This document shows, in pieces, positions 1 through 6,997 of a DNA stretch of 12,006 nt. Under the pieces are notes generated by a model. The model saw nothing but the letters and a program-made list of their open reading frames with translations, was not told the DNA's origin and searched no databases. This DNA is from Lachnospiraceae bacterium (lineage in GTDB: Bacteria; Bacillota; Clostridia; Lachnospirales; Lachnospiraceae), in NCBI GenBank assembly GCA_016301965.1, contig JAEDOO010000047.1:1-12006 (forward strand). The letters run 5' to 3'. Both the position numbers and the translations under genes were made by a program. Each line of letters opens with the position of its first letter. Within the stretch, counting starts at the first letter, position 1.

Positions 1-605
1 TTTTTCTTATACGGACGTCCTCTTCGCACGGGCCATTTCTGCATCAGGCTCAGCTCTTTTTCTCCGTCCTCCGTTTCCAGTACGCATACTGTCTCTTCTA
101 CGTTAAAAGATCCTGCTTTGATCTCTTTGATCTTACCTTTTACATTCGGCGGTACCATGATCTTCTGGGATACAACCACGGTCTCCTGTACAGTACCAAT
201 GATATCTCCGCCTTCTACTTCATCACCGACCTTGGCTGTCGGCACAAATTCCCATTTTTTGTCACGTTTCAGGGCCGGCACCTCAACACCACGTTTCAGG
301 CTGTTGCTTCCGGTTGCCTTCATAATATCATCCAGAGGTCTCTGGATACCATCGTAGATACTGGTGATCAGGCCAGGACCCAGTTCTACGGAAAGGGGTA
401 CTTCCGTAGACTCTACCGGCTCACCGGGACGAAGGCCTGAGGTTTCCTCATATACCTGAATAGAAGCCTCATCCCCGTGCATCTCGATGATCTCACCGAT
501 CAGTCGCTGATTGCTGACACGTACCACATCGTACATATTGGCATCGCGCATGCCCTCGGCGATAACCAGCGGTCCTGCCACTTTCTTTATCGTTCCTTTA
601 CTCAT
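1..605 (-). CDS. ntpA: V/A-type ATPase catalytic subunit A, N-terminal 201 residues (cut by window edge)
   Basis: Catalytic nucleotide-binding subunit of the V/A-type ATPase, forming the A3B3 head with subunit B on the cytoplasmic side. Translating minus from the ATG at 605 gives an open frame of 201 codons running off the window. It begins MSKGTIKKVAGPLVIAEGM and contains the family-typical segments IGEIIEMHGDEASIQVYEET, SVELGPGL, YDGIQRPLDD, KIMVPPNVKG and MQKWPVRRGRP, which align closely with the N-terminal beta-barrel and the A-specific bulge domain of E. hirae NtpA as I recall it. The P-loop would lie just beyond the window. The gene starts 26 bp after the ntpG stop. Its upstream sequence (GAAAGTGAGTGATTTGTCCAA) has only a weak Shine-Dalgarno match, unlike the AGGAGG-like sites of its neighbours. 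The next upstream in-frame codons include a stop, so the start is firm. Subunits B and D are expected further left. Confidence 0.96.
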   Translation of the reverse strand, partial: MSKGTIKKVAGPLVIAEGMRDANMYDVVRVSNQRLIGEIIEMHGDEASIQVYEETSGLRPGEPVESTEVPLSVELGPGLITSIYDGIQRPLDDIMKATGSNSLKRGVEVPALKRDKKWEFVPTAKVGDEVEGGDIIGTVQETVVVSQKIMVPPNVKGKIKEIKAGSFNVEETVCVLETEDGEKELSLMQKWPVRRGRPYKK

Positions 606-631
606 TTGGACAAATCACTCACTTTCTATCC

Positions 632-952
632 CTATTTCTGCGAAAACAGAATGTCGCTGCCGACGGCTGTCTCCACGAACTTCTTAACATTCTCCACACC
701 TTTGCCCGTGTTGCCGAAGGCACCCGGGATACGGACGATGCAGGGAAGCATCTGATCTTTATACTTGTCAATTACCGGGGCAATCTGCTCCGCCATATAT
801 TCGGTAATATAGATCACGGCATATCCGGAAGTCACAAGCTTCTGCAGCGTTTTTTTGGCTTCTTCAGCCTCAGACACCGCAAATGTATCAAGACCCACAG
901 CCCGAAAACCGTATATACTGCCGTAATCGCCCATAACTGCAACTCTATACAT
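632..952 (-). CDS. ntpG: V/A-type ATPase subunit F (NtpG), central stalk
   Basis: Small central-rotor subunit of 106 residues that binds subunit D in the rotating shaft. It is called NtpG in the E. hirae operon and subunit F elsewhere. The N-terminus MYRVAVMGDYGSIYGFRAVG matches the family pattern of a Rossmann-like alpha/beta fold (a hydrophobic strand, a GD turn, then GFRAxG). A second strand and turn, YAVIYITEYMAEQI, and the IVRIPGAFG segment also fit. Length is normal (about 100-110). The start codon overlaps the end of ntpC by 8 bases (945-952), and an AAGGG lies about 6 bases upstream of the ATG inside ntpC, so translational coupling to ntpC is likely. Position between C and A matches the standard ntp order. 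Confidence 0.95.
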   Translation of the reverse strand: MYRVAVMGDYGSIYGFRAVGLDTFAVSEAEEAKKTLQKLVTSGYAVIYITEYMAEQIAPVIDKYKDQMLPCIVRIPGAFGNTGKGVENVKKFVETAVGSDILFSQK

Positions 953-1916
953 ACATTTCCCTTATCCTTTCCCGGATCTTCTCATCCGGCAGCTTACTGG
1001 CCTTGCCGGAAAGAATAATGCGCACCGTTTTGATCTCGTTTTCTCTGGCCAGCACATAGGCAAACAGCGGTCCCACCGAAGCAGCTTCATATTTCTGTGG
1101 TTTTATGGTCTGGATGATCCTGTCATCGCACCAGCGCTCAAAAGCAGAGGGAGATTCCTTTAACCTCTCAGCACATTCACCATAACCTACAGTGGACAGA
1201 TAATCACAAATACTGTTGAATCCACCTGATGCCGCATGGGCCAACGCATCTACGCTGATATTTTTGCAGGGAGCCATCGCTCTTTTCATGAAATCCGCGG
1301 ATTTTCCGGTCTTCTGTGAACGGACAGCGATCTTGATGTTGGCAATAGCTACCGTATCCTCTGCATAATTTTCAATCAGCTTTTCTCCGGATTTCTTTCC
1401 GGCTTCACGAATGGCTGCAAGGCAGGCCTTGTCCAGGATAATATCGCACAATTGACCATCCTGCGTATGGAGAAGCTTTTCATAGGCTTCTTTTGCGGCC
1501 GCCTGCATATGCTCCGGCAGCCGGTAATACTCTTTCTCCCGGAGAATTTTTTCCAGTTCTTCTCCCGAGAGGGATGTCCCCTCAATATAGATACCGGGAT
1601 GGTGGCCTTCACGGCAAATCTCCTTGATAGCTGCTTTTAGATTCTGATATTCGTCCGGATATCGCAGCACATCAAACACTGCCATATCCACATGCATGCT
1701 CTCTATGGTTTCCCAGATCTTCTCTGTTTCCCGTGCAAGCATCTGATCTGCATCCTGCTTTTCGTTGGGATCACCCCAGCCTTTCTCCTGCAGCAGAGAA
1801 AGACAGCTCTCCTCATCCTGACAGGCCATCAGCTGTTCCAGCACCGACGCGGAAAAAAGATGATTCTCCAGCGCTCTGAGTCTGGCCACCGCATAGGTAT
1901 ATTTTATATCAAACAT
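945..1916 (-). CDS. ntpC: V/A-type ATPase subunit C (NtpC), rotor connector
   Basis: Subunit C (323 residues; NtpC/AhaC/AtpC, d-type subunit in eukaryotic naming) is an all-helical funnel that links the central DF shaft to the membrane c-ring and contacts the peripheral stalks. Visible evidence is the N-terminal KYTYAVARLRALENHLFSAS, typical of the family; the predicted all-helical character with many charged residues; and the C-terminal GPLFAYVLARENEIKTVRII with KLPDEKIRERIREMYV, the conserved end of this family. There are no membrane segments. The ATG at 1916 follows GAGGAGGG at good spacing. It lies 23 bp after the ntpE stop, and its end overlaps ntpG by 8 bp. No irregularity seen. Confidence 0.95.
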   Translation of the reverse strand: MFDIKYTYAVARLRALENHLFSASVLEQLMACQDEESCLSLLQEKGWGDPNEKQDADQMLARETEKIWETIESMHVDMAVFDVLRYPDEYQNLKAAIKEICREGHHPGIYIEGTSLSGEELEKILREKEYYRLPEHMQAAAKEAYEKLLHTQDGQLCDIILDKACLAAIREAGKKSGEKLIENYAEDTVAIANIKIAVRSQKTGKSADFMKRAMAPCKNISVDALAHAASGGFNSICDYLSTVGYGECAERLKESPSAFERWCDDRIIQTIKPQKYEAASVGPLFAYVLARENEIKTVRIILSGKASKLPDEKIRERIREMYV

Positions 1917-1939
1917 AGTGTTCCCTCCTCACTGTCTTA

Positions 1940-2533
1940 TCAGGAAAACAGAATCCTGGATACCTGATCCTGCAGTTCATCCTTTTTGTCTGCAAACAGT
2001 GCTTTGAAAGAACAATTCTCTTCGATACCGCCATAGGAAAGAACAAAGCCTTTCCCGATGGAAACCTGTGTTTTTCTGACCGTCAGGCTGCCCCCTGCCT
2101 TTTTTGCCGCAGTTTCGATCTTCTGTGTAAAATCAGCCGGAGCCTGGTCAAAATCTTTTGGGGAAAGCAGCATCTGTCCCTCCTCAGGGCGGGCGAATTT
2201 AGCGACCATATCCTCGAGTACTTTATAGTAGGCTTCTCCCTCTACATTGCAGAAGGACTCACAGGCCTTATCTATAGTCTCGCGGATCAGCTTCTGTTTT
2301 GCTTTCAGGATCTCTGTCCGACGCATCAGATCCATGGCGGACTGATTTCTCTCCTGGCTGGCTGCCAGTTCAGCTTTCGATTTCTCCTGGATCGCAGCAC
2401 AGAGTTTTTTTGTTTCCTTTTCTGTATCTTCAAGTATGACAGCGGCCTGAGATCTTGCGTCTTCTACTTTTTTATCGGCAGCGGCCCGGGCTTCTCCCGT
2501 GATCCGCTCAACCATTTTTTCTAATCCAGTCAT
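1940..2533 (-). CDS. ntpE: V/A-type ATPase subunit E (NtpE), peripheral stalk
   Basis: Peripheral stalk subunit (197 residues) that pairs with the small coiled-coil NtpF subunit to hold the A3B3 head against rotation. Residues 1 to about 95 are a long charged helix (KMVERITGEARAAADKKVED, then Glu/Lys/Ala-rich sequence) suited to a two-stranded coiled coil. The C-terminal part, about 95-197, is the globular head-binding domain ending KKDELQDQVSRILFS. I chose the ATG at 2533 rather than the TTG at 2539: AAGGAG lies 9 bases from the ATG but only about 3 from the TTG, too close. The gene sits 26 bp after the ntpK stop and 23 bp before ntpC. E subunits diverge in sequence, so the call rests on helix pattern, length and exact operon position together. 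Confidence 0.92.
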   Translation of the reverse strand: MTGLEKMVERITGEARAAADKKVEDARSQAAVILEDTEKETKKLCAAIQEKSKAELAASQERNQSAMDLMRRTEILKAKQKLIRETIDKACESFCNVEGEAYYKVLEDMVAKFARPEEGQMLLSPKDFDQAPADFTQKIETAAKKAGGSLTVRKTQVSIGKGFVLSYGGIEENCSFKALFADKKDELQDQVSRILFS

Positions 2534-2559
2534 TCTCAAGCTCTCCTTTTTAACGCTTA

Positions 2560-3033
2560 TTATACAGGAACATTTGTAATAACAAGTACGGAGGTCAGAA
2601 GAGCAAGGATGGCATAGGTCTCAACCATGGCCGGGAACAGCATGGCTTTACCAAACTGATCTTCACGCTTTGCCACGATACCGATAGCTGCTGCTGAGGT
2701 CATGCCCTGGTATTTTCCGGAAACCAGACCTACAATACCGATCGGCAGGCATCCGCCCAGGATCAAAAGTCCTGTCATCGGATCAAGAGCTGCCATGGAG
2801 CCGCCCAGAAGACCGATCTTAGCCAATGTGATAAAACCAACCAGAAGACCGTAGATACCCTGTGTACCGGGCAGAAGCTGCATGATCAGAACCTTTGCAA
2901 ATTTATTCGGATCCTCTGTAACAACACCGGATGCGGCCTGACCGGCAACACCAACACCAATAGCAGAACCCATACCTGCTAAAAATACTGCACTTGCTGC
3001 ACCTAACAATGCAAAAACAATTCCTAAACTCAT
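2560..3033 (-). CDS. ntpK: V/A-type ATPase proteolipid subunit K (NtpK), Na+-type rotor ring
   Basis: Membrane rotor-ring subunit (157 residues) with four hydrophobic helices arranged as two hairpins, the 16-kDa type found in E. hirae. The second hairpin carries the ion-binding carboxylate E138 in AMVETYAIL. The first has QLLPGTQGIYG (L54, T57, Q58), and Q109 sits in SGKYQG. These correspond to E. hirae NtpK L61, T64, Q65, Q110 and E139, the Na+ ligands known from that structure, so Na+ rather than H+ coupling is likely (inference). The first hairpin lacks a membrane carboxylate, as in E. hirae. The ATG at 3033 is preceded by AGGAGG at about 11 bases, and only 6 bp separate it from the ntpI stop. 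Confidence 0.97.
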   Translation of the reverse strand: MSLGIVFALLGAASAVFLAGMGSAIGVGVAGQAASGVVTEDPNKFAKVLIMQLLPGTQGIYGLLVGFITLAKIGLLGGSMAALDPMTGLLILGGCLPIGIVGLVSGKYQGMTSAAAIGIVAKREDQFGKAMLFPAMVETYAILALLTSVLVITNVPV

Positions 3034-3039
3034 GAGTGA

Positions 3040-5052
3040 TTAATCCTCCTTAATATCTACATATTTTGTATTTGCTCTGAAAGGACTGAAAGGTCTTCCT
3101 CCGCCCTCATAGAACTTACCGAAAAACTCAACATACTGCAGACGGTTCGTATGCACATAAGCACCCAAAAGGTTGATCGCCAGGCTTAATGTATGTCCCA
3201 CAAGAAAAACAATGATAAACAGTATCGCACCTAAAATACTGCGTCCTCCCATGCTGCCGATCTGGTTGATGACCTGGGCAATAACACCTGTAGCCAGGCC
3301 CAGTGCCAGCAGTCGTGAATAGGACAGCACATCTGACAGCCAGCTGGTCACACCGTACAGCTCGTAAGCACCAAGCGCAAGTCTGAGACCCGGATTTTTC
3401 TTATCTCTGGCCGAGAAAAGAAGTAATCCCAGTGCGCCGACAATGGTCAGTACCTTGGCCAGAAGATTCACAAACGGCGGAAAAACGATCTGTGTACCGG
3501 CAATACCCGCAAAGATACTGGACGGCAAAAGCATCAGGATCAGGCCGATCAGGAATAAGAACCAGCAGCCGCAGTCGATCAGGGCACTCATCACATCCCC
3601 GTTTTTGATGCTGGTATATCCTTTCAGGAAAAGACCGGTGAACAGATGCACCAGACCTACCGCCAGAGAGAACATTAAAAGTTTCATCGGATCATTCAGA
3701 GGCGCAAACCACAGCGGCGGAATTGCCACTTCATGTCCAAAGAAAACTCTGGAGACCACATTGACCACATCTCCAAAGAAACCGCCAAACAGCACACCCC
3801 AGATGATCGTGGAAATGCCGCAGTACATAAACATCTGCAGCGTCTTTTTCATGGACTCTCCCATTCTCGGGAACTTTTTGATAGCGATAAAACAGCCAAG
3901 GAACATGATCATACCATATCCTGCATCCGAAAGCATCATACCAAAAAGGAAAATATAAAATGCCGACATAATCGTGGTCGGATCGATCTCTCCCTTTTTC
4001 GGCAGACCGAAGGATGCCAGTACACCTTCTGTGGTAGATGATATGGGTCCGTTTTTCAGAAGCACCGGTGCTTCCACATCCTCAGGCACGTCCTCAATGT
4101 CAATACTGCAGTCGTATACATCCCCGATTTTCTCTTTGATCAGATTCAGAGAATTTACCGGCACAAAACCAGAGACAAAGAACGTATTTTCTGACTGGGG
4201 AATCTGTCCCAGCACTTCGTATTTGTCTGAACGGATACGGTAATAATCCGAGATCTCCTGCAGTTTTCTTCGCGAGCCGGCACAGGCTCTGATCCGTTCT
4301 TTCAGTTCTTCTACCTGTTCTTTCAGTCGGCTGATCTTTTTTTCATATCCTGCCTTTTCCTGTGCAGGTGTCCTGTTCGCCAGATAGGACGGTCTGGCAA
4401 AGCCGTATCTTCGGAGCGCATCCTCCACAGCCACGGCTTCATTTTGCAGTGCTGTCACTGCCAGATAAGTGGTATCCCGGTCTGTATACAGGATCTTCAC
4501 GTCAAAAGCTTCCAGCTGCTCATTTTGTTCACTGACCATCTGGTGAATACTCTCTTCGGTCAATGCACCTGGCAGAGTACCGATAAAGCTGACTGTCTGT
4601 CCGGTGTTTTCTCCCGTCATGGGAATATCCAGAGCCAGCCAGGGGGTCATACTTTCTGCCTGATTCTCCAGTTTCTGGATCGTGGCCTGCTTTTCAGAAA
4701 TCTTCCGGCTCCATTCTGTCAGATTCTTTGCGTCCTGCAGAATCTGCCCTCTCAGCTCAATGGAATGATGAAATTCCGGCTGACCGATCAGCGGCTTTCC
4801 CTCCAGGGAAGACAACATGGATTTCTTTTCCGGCGCATACGTATCCAGTACTTCCAAAGCCTGATCTGCCATCACCGCCTGTTTTTCAAACACCTGACGG
4901 CTGCTGGAAGTGTCCATTTTCTGTAAATCCTCATCCTGCAGAACGGTAGTATCGATTTCCATGACACCCAGTGCCTGCAGCTTTTCCAGGATAGCTTTTC
5001 TATTTTCTTTCAGTGCGCAGATACTGATTCTCTGCATCTGCATTACTGCCAT
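3040..5052 (-). CDS. ntpI: V/A-type ATPase subunit I (NtpI), membrane stator / ion channel half
   Basis: Stator subunit (670 residues) providing the ion half-channels beside the K ring. The N-terminal part, about 1-365, is a hydrophilic cytoplasmic arm with heptad-rich helices (KISRLKEQVEELKERIRACA) that contacts the peripheral stalks. The C-terminal part, about 366-620, is a bundle of seven or eight membrane helices starting AFYIFLFGMMLSDAGYG. Two arginines are in the expected places: R580 in LSYSRLLALGLATG, and R637 in VHTNRLQYVEFF within the conserved C-terminal FYEGGGRPFSPF block. Their 57-residue spacing is close to the two functional arginines reported for E. hirae NtpI. The ATG at 5052 follows AAAGGAGGG. 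It lies 32 bp after ntpF and 6 bp before ntpK. Complete, with no truncation. Confidence 0.97.
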   Translation of the reverse strand: MAVMQMQRISICALKENRKAILEKLQALGVMEIDTTVLQDEDLQKMDTSSSRQVFEKQAVMADQALEVLDTYAPEKKSMLSSLEGKPLIGQPEFHHSIELRGQILQDAKNLTEWSRKISEKQATIQKLENQAESMTPWLALDIPMTGENTGQTVSFIGTLPGALTEESIHQMVSEQNEQLEAFDVKILYTDRDTTYLAVTALQNEAVAVEDALRRYGFARPSYLANRTPAQEKAGYEKKISRLKEQVEELKERIRACAGSRRKLQEISDYYRIRSDKYEVLGQIPQSENTFFVSGFVPVNSLNLIKEKIGDVYDCSIDIEDVPEDVEAPVLLKNGPISSTTEGVLASFGLPKKGEIDPTTIMSAFYIFLFGMMLSDAGYGMIMFLGCFIAIKKFPRMGESMKKTLQMFMYCGISTIIWGVLFGGFFGDVVNVVSRVFFGHEVAIPPLWFAPLNDPMKLLMFSLAVGLVHLFTGLFLKGYTSIKNGDVMSALIDCGCWFLFLIGLILMLLPSSIFAGIAGTQIVFPPFVNLLAKVLTIVGALGLLLFSARDKKNPGLRLALGAYELYGVTSWLSDVLSYSRLLALGLATGVIAQVINQIGSMGGRSILGAILFIIVFLVGHTLSLAINLLGAYVHTNRLQYVEFFGKFYEGGGRPFSPFRANTKYVDIKED

Positions 5053-5084
5053 CCGGACATCCCTCCTTTACTCTTTGCTTTGGT

Positions 5085-5393
5085 TTAGTACAATCCATCT
5101 ATGATCGCATGAATTGCCTCTGTTTCTCTGGAAAGAGCCACCTTGCGGATCCTGTCTGTCTCTTCGGACACCGCCCTTCTGGCTTCTTCCATAGCAGCAG
5201 CTTCTTTTTCTCTGGCTTTTTCCAGAGCTTCTTTTGCCGTCTGCTTTGCCGTGTCCACCTCGGATTTTTGCCGATCTGCGGCCTGCTGTCTGGCTTCGTT
5301 TAGGATCTCCTTACATGCAGTATCTGCTTCGCGCATGATCTCCTCTGCCTTTTTCTCAGCTTCACGGACAGTCTTTAAGGTTTCTTCTACCAT
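5085..5393 (-). CDS. ntpF: V/A-type ATPase small peripheral stalk subunit (NtpF / AhaH-like)
   Basis: First gene of the ATPase operon, 102 residues, almost entirely charged Ala/Glu/Lys/Arg helix (KTVREAEKKAEEIMREADTA and onward), as expected for the partner that coils with subunit E in the peripheral stalk. In E. hirae it is NtpF; archaeal and annotation names are AhaH, subunit H or G. There are no Cys-rich or membrane segments apart from a single Cys near residue 28. The ATG at 5393 is preceded by GGAGGAGGTGATCCG, a very strong ribosome site. Identification depends on the coiled-coil pattern, short length and position immediately before ntpI; sequence alone would not be diagnostic. Confidence 0.88.
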   Translation of the reverse strand: MVEETLKTVREAEKKAEEIMREADTACKEILNEARQQAADRQKSEVDTAKQTAKEALEKAREKEAAAMEEARRAVSEETDRIRKVALSRETEAIHAIIDGLY

Positions 5394-5565
5394 CGGATCA
5401 CCTCCTCCAAAAAACCTATGTTGTTATATTAACACATCATCGCAAAAAATACAGCATTTTTATACTTTTTTTGTTAATTTTTTATCATTGTGTTGTTTTA
5501 TTTCACAAACCATTACTGTATATCATTTTTCTGTTTTGGAAAATATATACAAAAAACCGGACAGA
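5394..5565. other. Divergent intergenic region upstream of the ATPase operon
   Basis: AT-rich spacer between the ATPase operon (minus) and the PH-domain gene (plus). It must hold the ATPase promoter, but I see no convincing minus-strand -35/-10 pair. The best -10-like word is TATAAC (minus, about 5424-5429), with no recognisable -35 at 16-18 bp. It overlaps an imperfect palindrome TGTTA-TAT-TAACA at 5422-5434 that could be an operator. An A/T-only inverted repeat (AAAAAT-acagc-ATTTTT, about 5446-5462) is too AT-rich to call a terminator. No ORF of note on either strand. Confidence 0.5.
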
Positions 5566-5594
5566 TGGACAGACACGTCAGGCTGTGGTATAGT
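5566..5594 (+). promoter_or_regulatory. Sigma-A-type extended -10 promoter for the PH-domain gene
   Basis: TGGACA at 5566-5571 (5 of 6 to TTGACA), a 17-bp spacer, then TATAGT at 5589-5594 (5 of 6 to TATAAT) preceded by TGG, an extended -10 element. The predicted start near 5601 gives a leader of about 47 nt to the ATG at 5648. The -35 lies inside two tandem 8-bp repeats, GGACAGAT then GGACAGAC (5559-5574). Confidence 0.75.
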
Positions 5595-5647
5595 AAAATT
5601 ATCCAAAACATCATACGAAAGTTTTACAGAAAGGACAGGTAATTCCT

Positions 5648-6082
5648 ATGAAACATATCCAAGGAAAGATCCTCTGGAGTGACCGCAAACACTGGGCCTG
5701 GTTTCCCTTCAGCTTTACAACCTACCAGCTGACTTCGGACCGGCTGTACCAGCAGACCGGACTGATGAGTACACATTATGATGAAGCTTTGCTGTACAAG
5801 ATCATCGATATCTGTCTGCAGCGTTCTCTGGCGCAGAAGATTTTCGGCACCGGCACCATTGTTCTGACCACGCGCTCCGACGCTCAGAGGGAGATCGTTC
5901 TCAAAAATATAAAAGAGCCGCTGGAAGTCAGGGCTCTCTTATCACAGGCTATCGAAGAAGAACGGGAACGAAAAAAAGTCATTGGCAAAGAATTCTATGC
6001 CGCCGGCCCGATGCATCCTCATGATTCTGACGGTCCGGACATGGAGGATGATCCGGATATGGATGATTTTTCCCCGATCTGA
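5648..6082 (+). CDS. Small soluble PH-domain (bPH2-like) protein
   Basis: A 144-residue protein with no signal peptide or membrane helix. Residues about 19-100 fit the bacterial PH-like (bPH2/DUF304, YdbS-type) pattern: FSFTTYQLTSDRLYQQTGLM, then DEALLYKIIDICLQRSLAQK, IFGTGTIVLTT and a final strand VLKNIKEPLEVRALL. In larger relatives this domain sits beside membrane helices; here it stands alone, as in several short Clostridial proteins. Residues 101-116 are a charged helix. The tail, about 120-144, is acidic with Met, His and Pro (GPMHPHDSDGPDMEDDPDMD) and probably disordered. The function is unknown; ligand binding is not implied by the fold. AGG lies 8 bases before the ATG. It is the only plus-strand gene, and it converges on larE with a 13-bp gap. 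Confidence 0.85.
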   Translation: MKHIQGKILWSDRKHWAWFPFSFTTYQLTSDRLYQQTGLMSTHYDEALLYKIIDICLQRSLAQKIFGTGTIVLTTRSDAQREIVLKNIKEPLEVRALLSQAIEEERERKKVIGKEFYAAGPMHPHDSDGPDMEDDPDMDDFSPI

Positions 6083-6095
6083 TGCCTGTACAGCT

Positions 6096-6923
6096 CTATT
6101 TTACCGGCAAAGTCTTGTTCATACTGCCGGTACGGTAACCGATCAGATCCATGGTTACATAGGCAAATCCCAGATCCCGCATCGCTTCGATTATGCGGGA
6201 TCTGTTTTTTTCTTCCAGCACGAGCGGAAACTCTTCGGGAAGCACTTCTATTCTGGCCAGACTGCCATGGATCCGGACACGGACCTGATGACAGCCAAGA
6301 TCAAGCAGCAGCTGTTCCGCCGCATCTACCATGTGCAGTTTTTCTCTGGTGATGGTCTCCCCATAAACAAAACGGGAGGACAGACAGGCAAAGGAAGGCT
6401 TATCCCAGGTAGGGAGACCAAAAGTCCGGGACAGAGCACGGATATCCTCTTTATACAGCCCTGCTGCTCTGAGAGGGCTTTGAATCCCCAGCTCTTTCAC
6501 CGCCTGCAGACCCGGCCGGTAATCGCCTTCATCGTCTATATTGGAGCCTTCCGCTACACAGGCTATGCCCTCTTTTTCAGCCAGTGCTTTCATCTTGCCG
6601 AAAAGCTCCTTTTTGCAGATATAACAGCGGTTCGGAGGATTCTGTGAAAAACCGTCTATATTCAGTTCTTCGGACTCACAAATCAACTGGCGGATTCCCT
6701 CTGTCTTGCAGAATTCTTGCGCTTCTTTTCGTTCCCTTTCAGGGAACGAGCAGGATACCGCTGTCACCGCAATACAGTGATCATGCAAAACATCATGGGC
6801 AGTTTTCAAAAGGAAAGTGGAATCCACACCGCCGGAAAAAGCCACCGCCACTGACCCCATATCTGCCAGACTTTTTTTCAGCCTGTCGTATTTCTCTATC
6901 TGCTGTGCTGTCAATTCCTTCAT
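6096..6923 (-). CDS. larE: LarE-type ATP-dependent sacrificial sulfur transferase
   Basis: LarE (275 residues) activates the pyridinium biscarboxylate mononucleotide by AMPylation and inserts sulfur during assembly of the nickel-pincer nucleotide cofactor of lactate racemase and related enzymes. The PP-loop SGGVDST is at residues 30-36. The conserved PSFACLSSRF places C180 where the L. plantarum LarE sacrificial cysteine (Cys176) lies. NRCYICKKELF gives C100 and C103. The C-terminal LGFAYVTMDLIGYRTGSMN is the family signature. The start is ATG 6923: AAGGAG is 7 bases away, whereas the TTG at 6929 would be 1 base away. It lies 74 bp after tcdA and probably shares its transcript. No larA, B or C is in view, so the target enzyme is not local. 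Its last third carries the plus-strand terminator at 6171-6211. Confidence 0.93.
   Translation of the reverse strand: MKELTAQQIEKYDRLKKSLADMGSVAVAFSGGVDSTFLLKTAHDVLHDHCIAVTAVSCSFPERERKEAQEFCKTEGIRQLICESEELNIDGFSQNPPNRCYICKKELFGKMKALAEKEGIACVAEGSNIDDEGDYRPGLQAVKELGIQSPLRAAGLYKEDIRALSRTFGLPTWDKPSFACLSSRFVYGETITREKLHMVDAAEQLLLDLGCHQVRVRIHGSLARIEVLPEEFPLVLEEKNRSRIIEAMRDLGFAYVTMDLIGYRTGSMNKTLPVK
6171..6211 (+). terminator. Rho-independent terminator of the PH-domain gene, inside larE
   Basis: Perfect 12-bp stem CAGATCCCGCAT (6171-6182) and ATGCGGGATCTG (6193-6204), a 10-nt loop, then seven consecutive T's (6205-6211) on plus. It is 88 bp past the PH-gene stop and lies wholly within the antisense larE coding sequence (larE residues about 238-250). 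On minus the stem is preceded by A's and followed by GGG, so it should not stop larE transcription. Confidence 0.88.
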
Positions 6924-6997
6924 CGTCAATCTCCTTTTTCAAATTACCGCTTATGCAGGATCTTCTGCATATTCTTAATCGTTATCACCATGAACCA

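Noticed and set aside
5143..5682. A 179-residue plus-strand open frame antisense to ntpF running into the PH gene
   Set aside because: It is the Ser/Phe/Cys-rich mirror of a coiled-coil gene and covers the promoter and start of a better-supported gene.
5985..6010. Imperfect repeat around AGAATTCT in the PH gene followed on minus by a T-run, as a larE terminator
   Set aside because: The stem is mismatched and needs its palindromic centre as the loop, and the T-run starts several bases away.
6952..6971. 7-bp inverted repeat TATGCAG/CTGCATA between tcdA and larE as a terminator
   Set aside because: It is short, AT-containing and has no T-run on the minus strand, so tcdA and larE are kept as one likely transcript.
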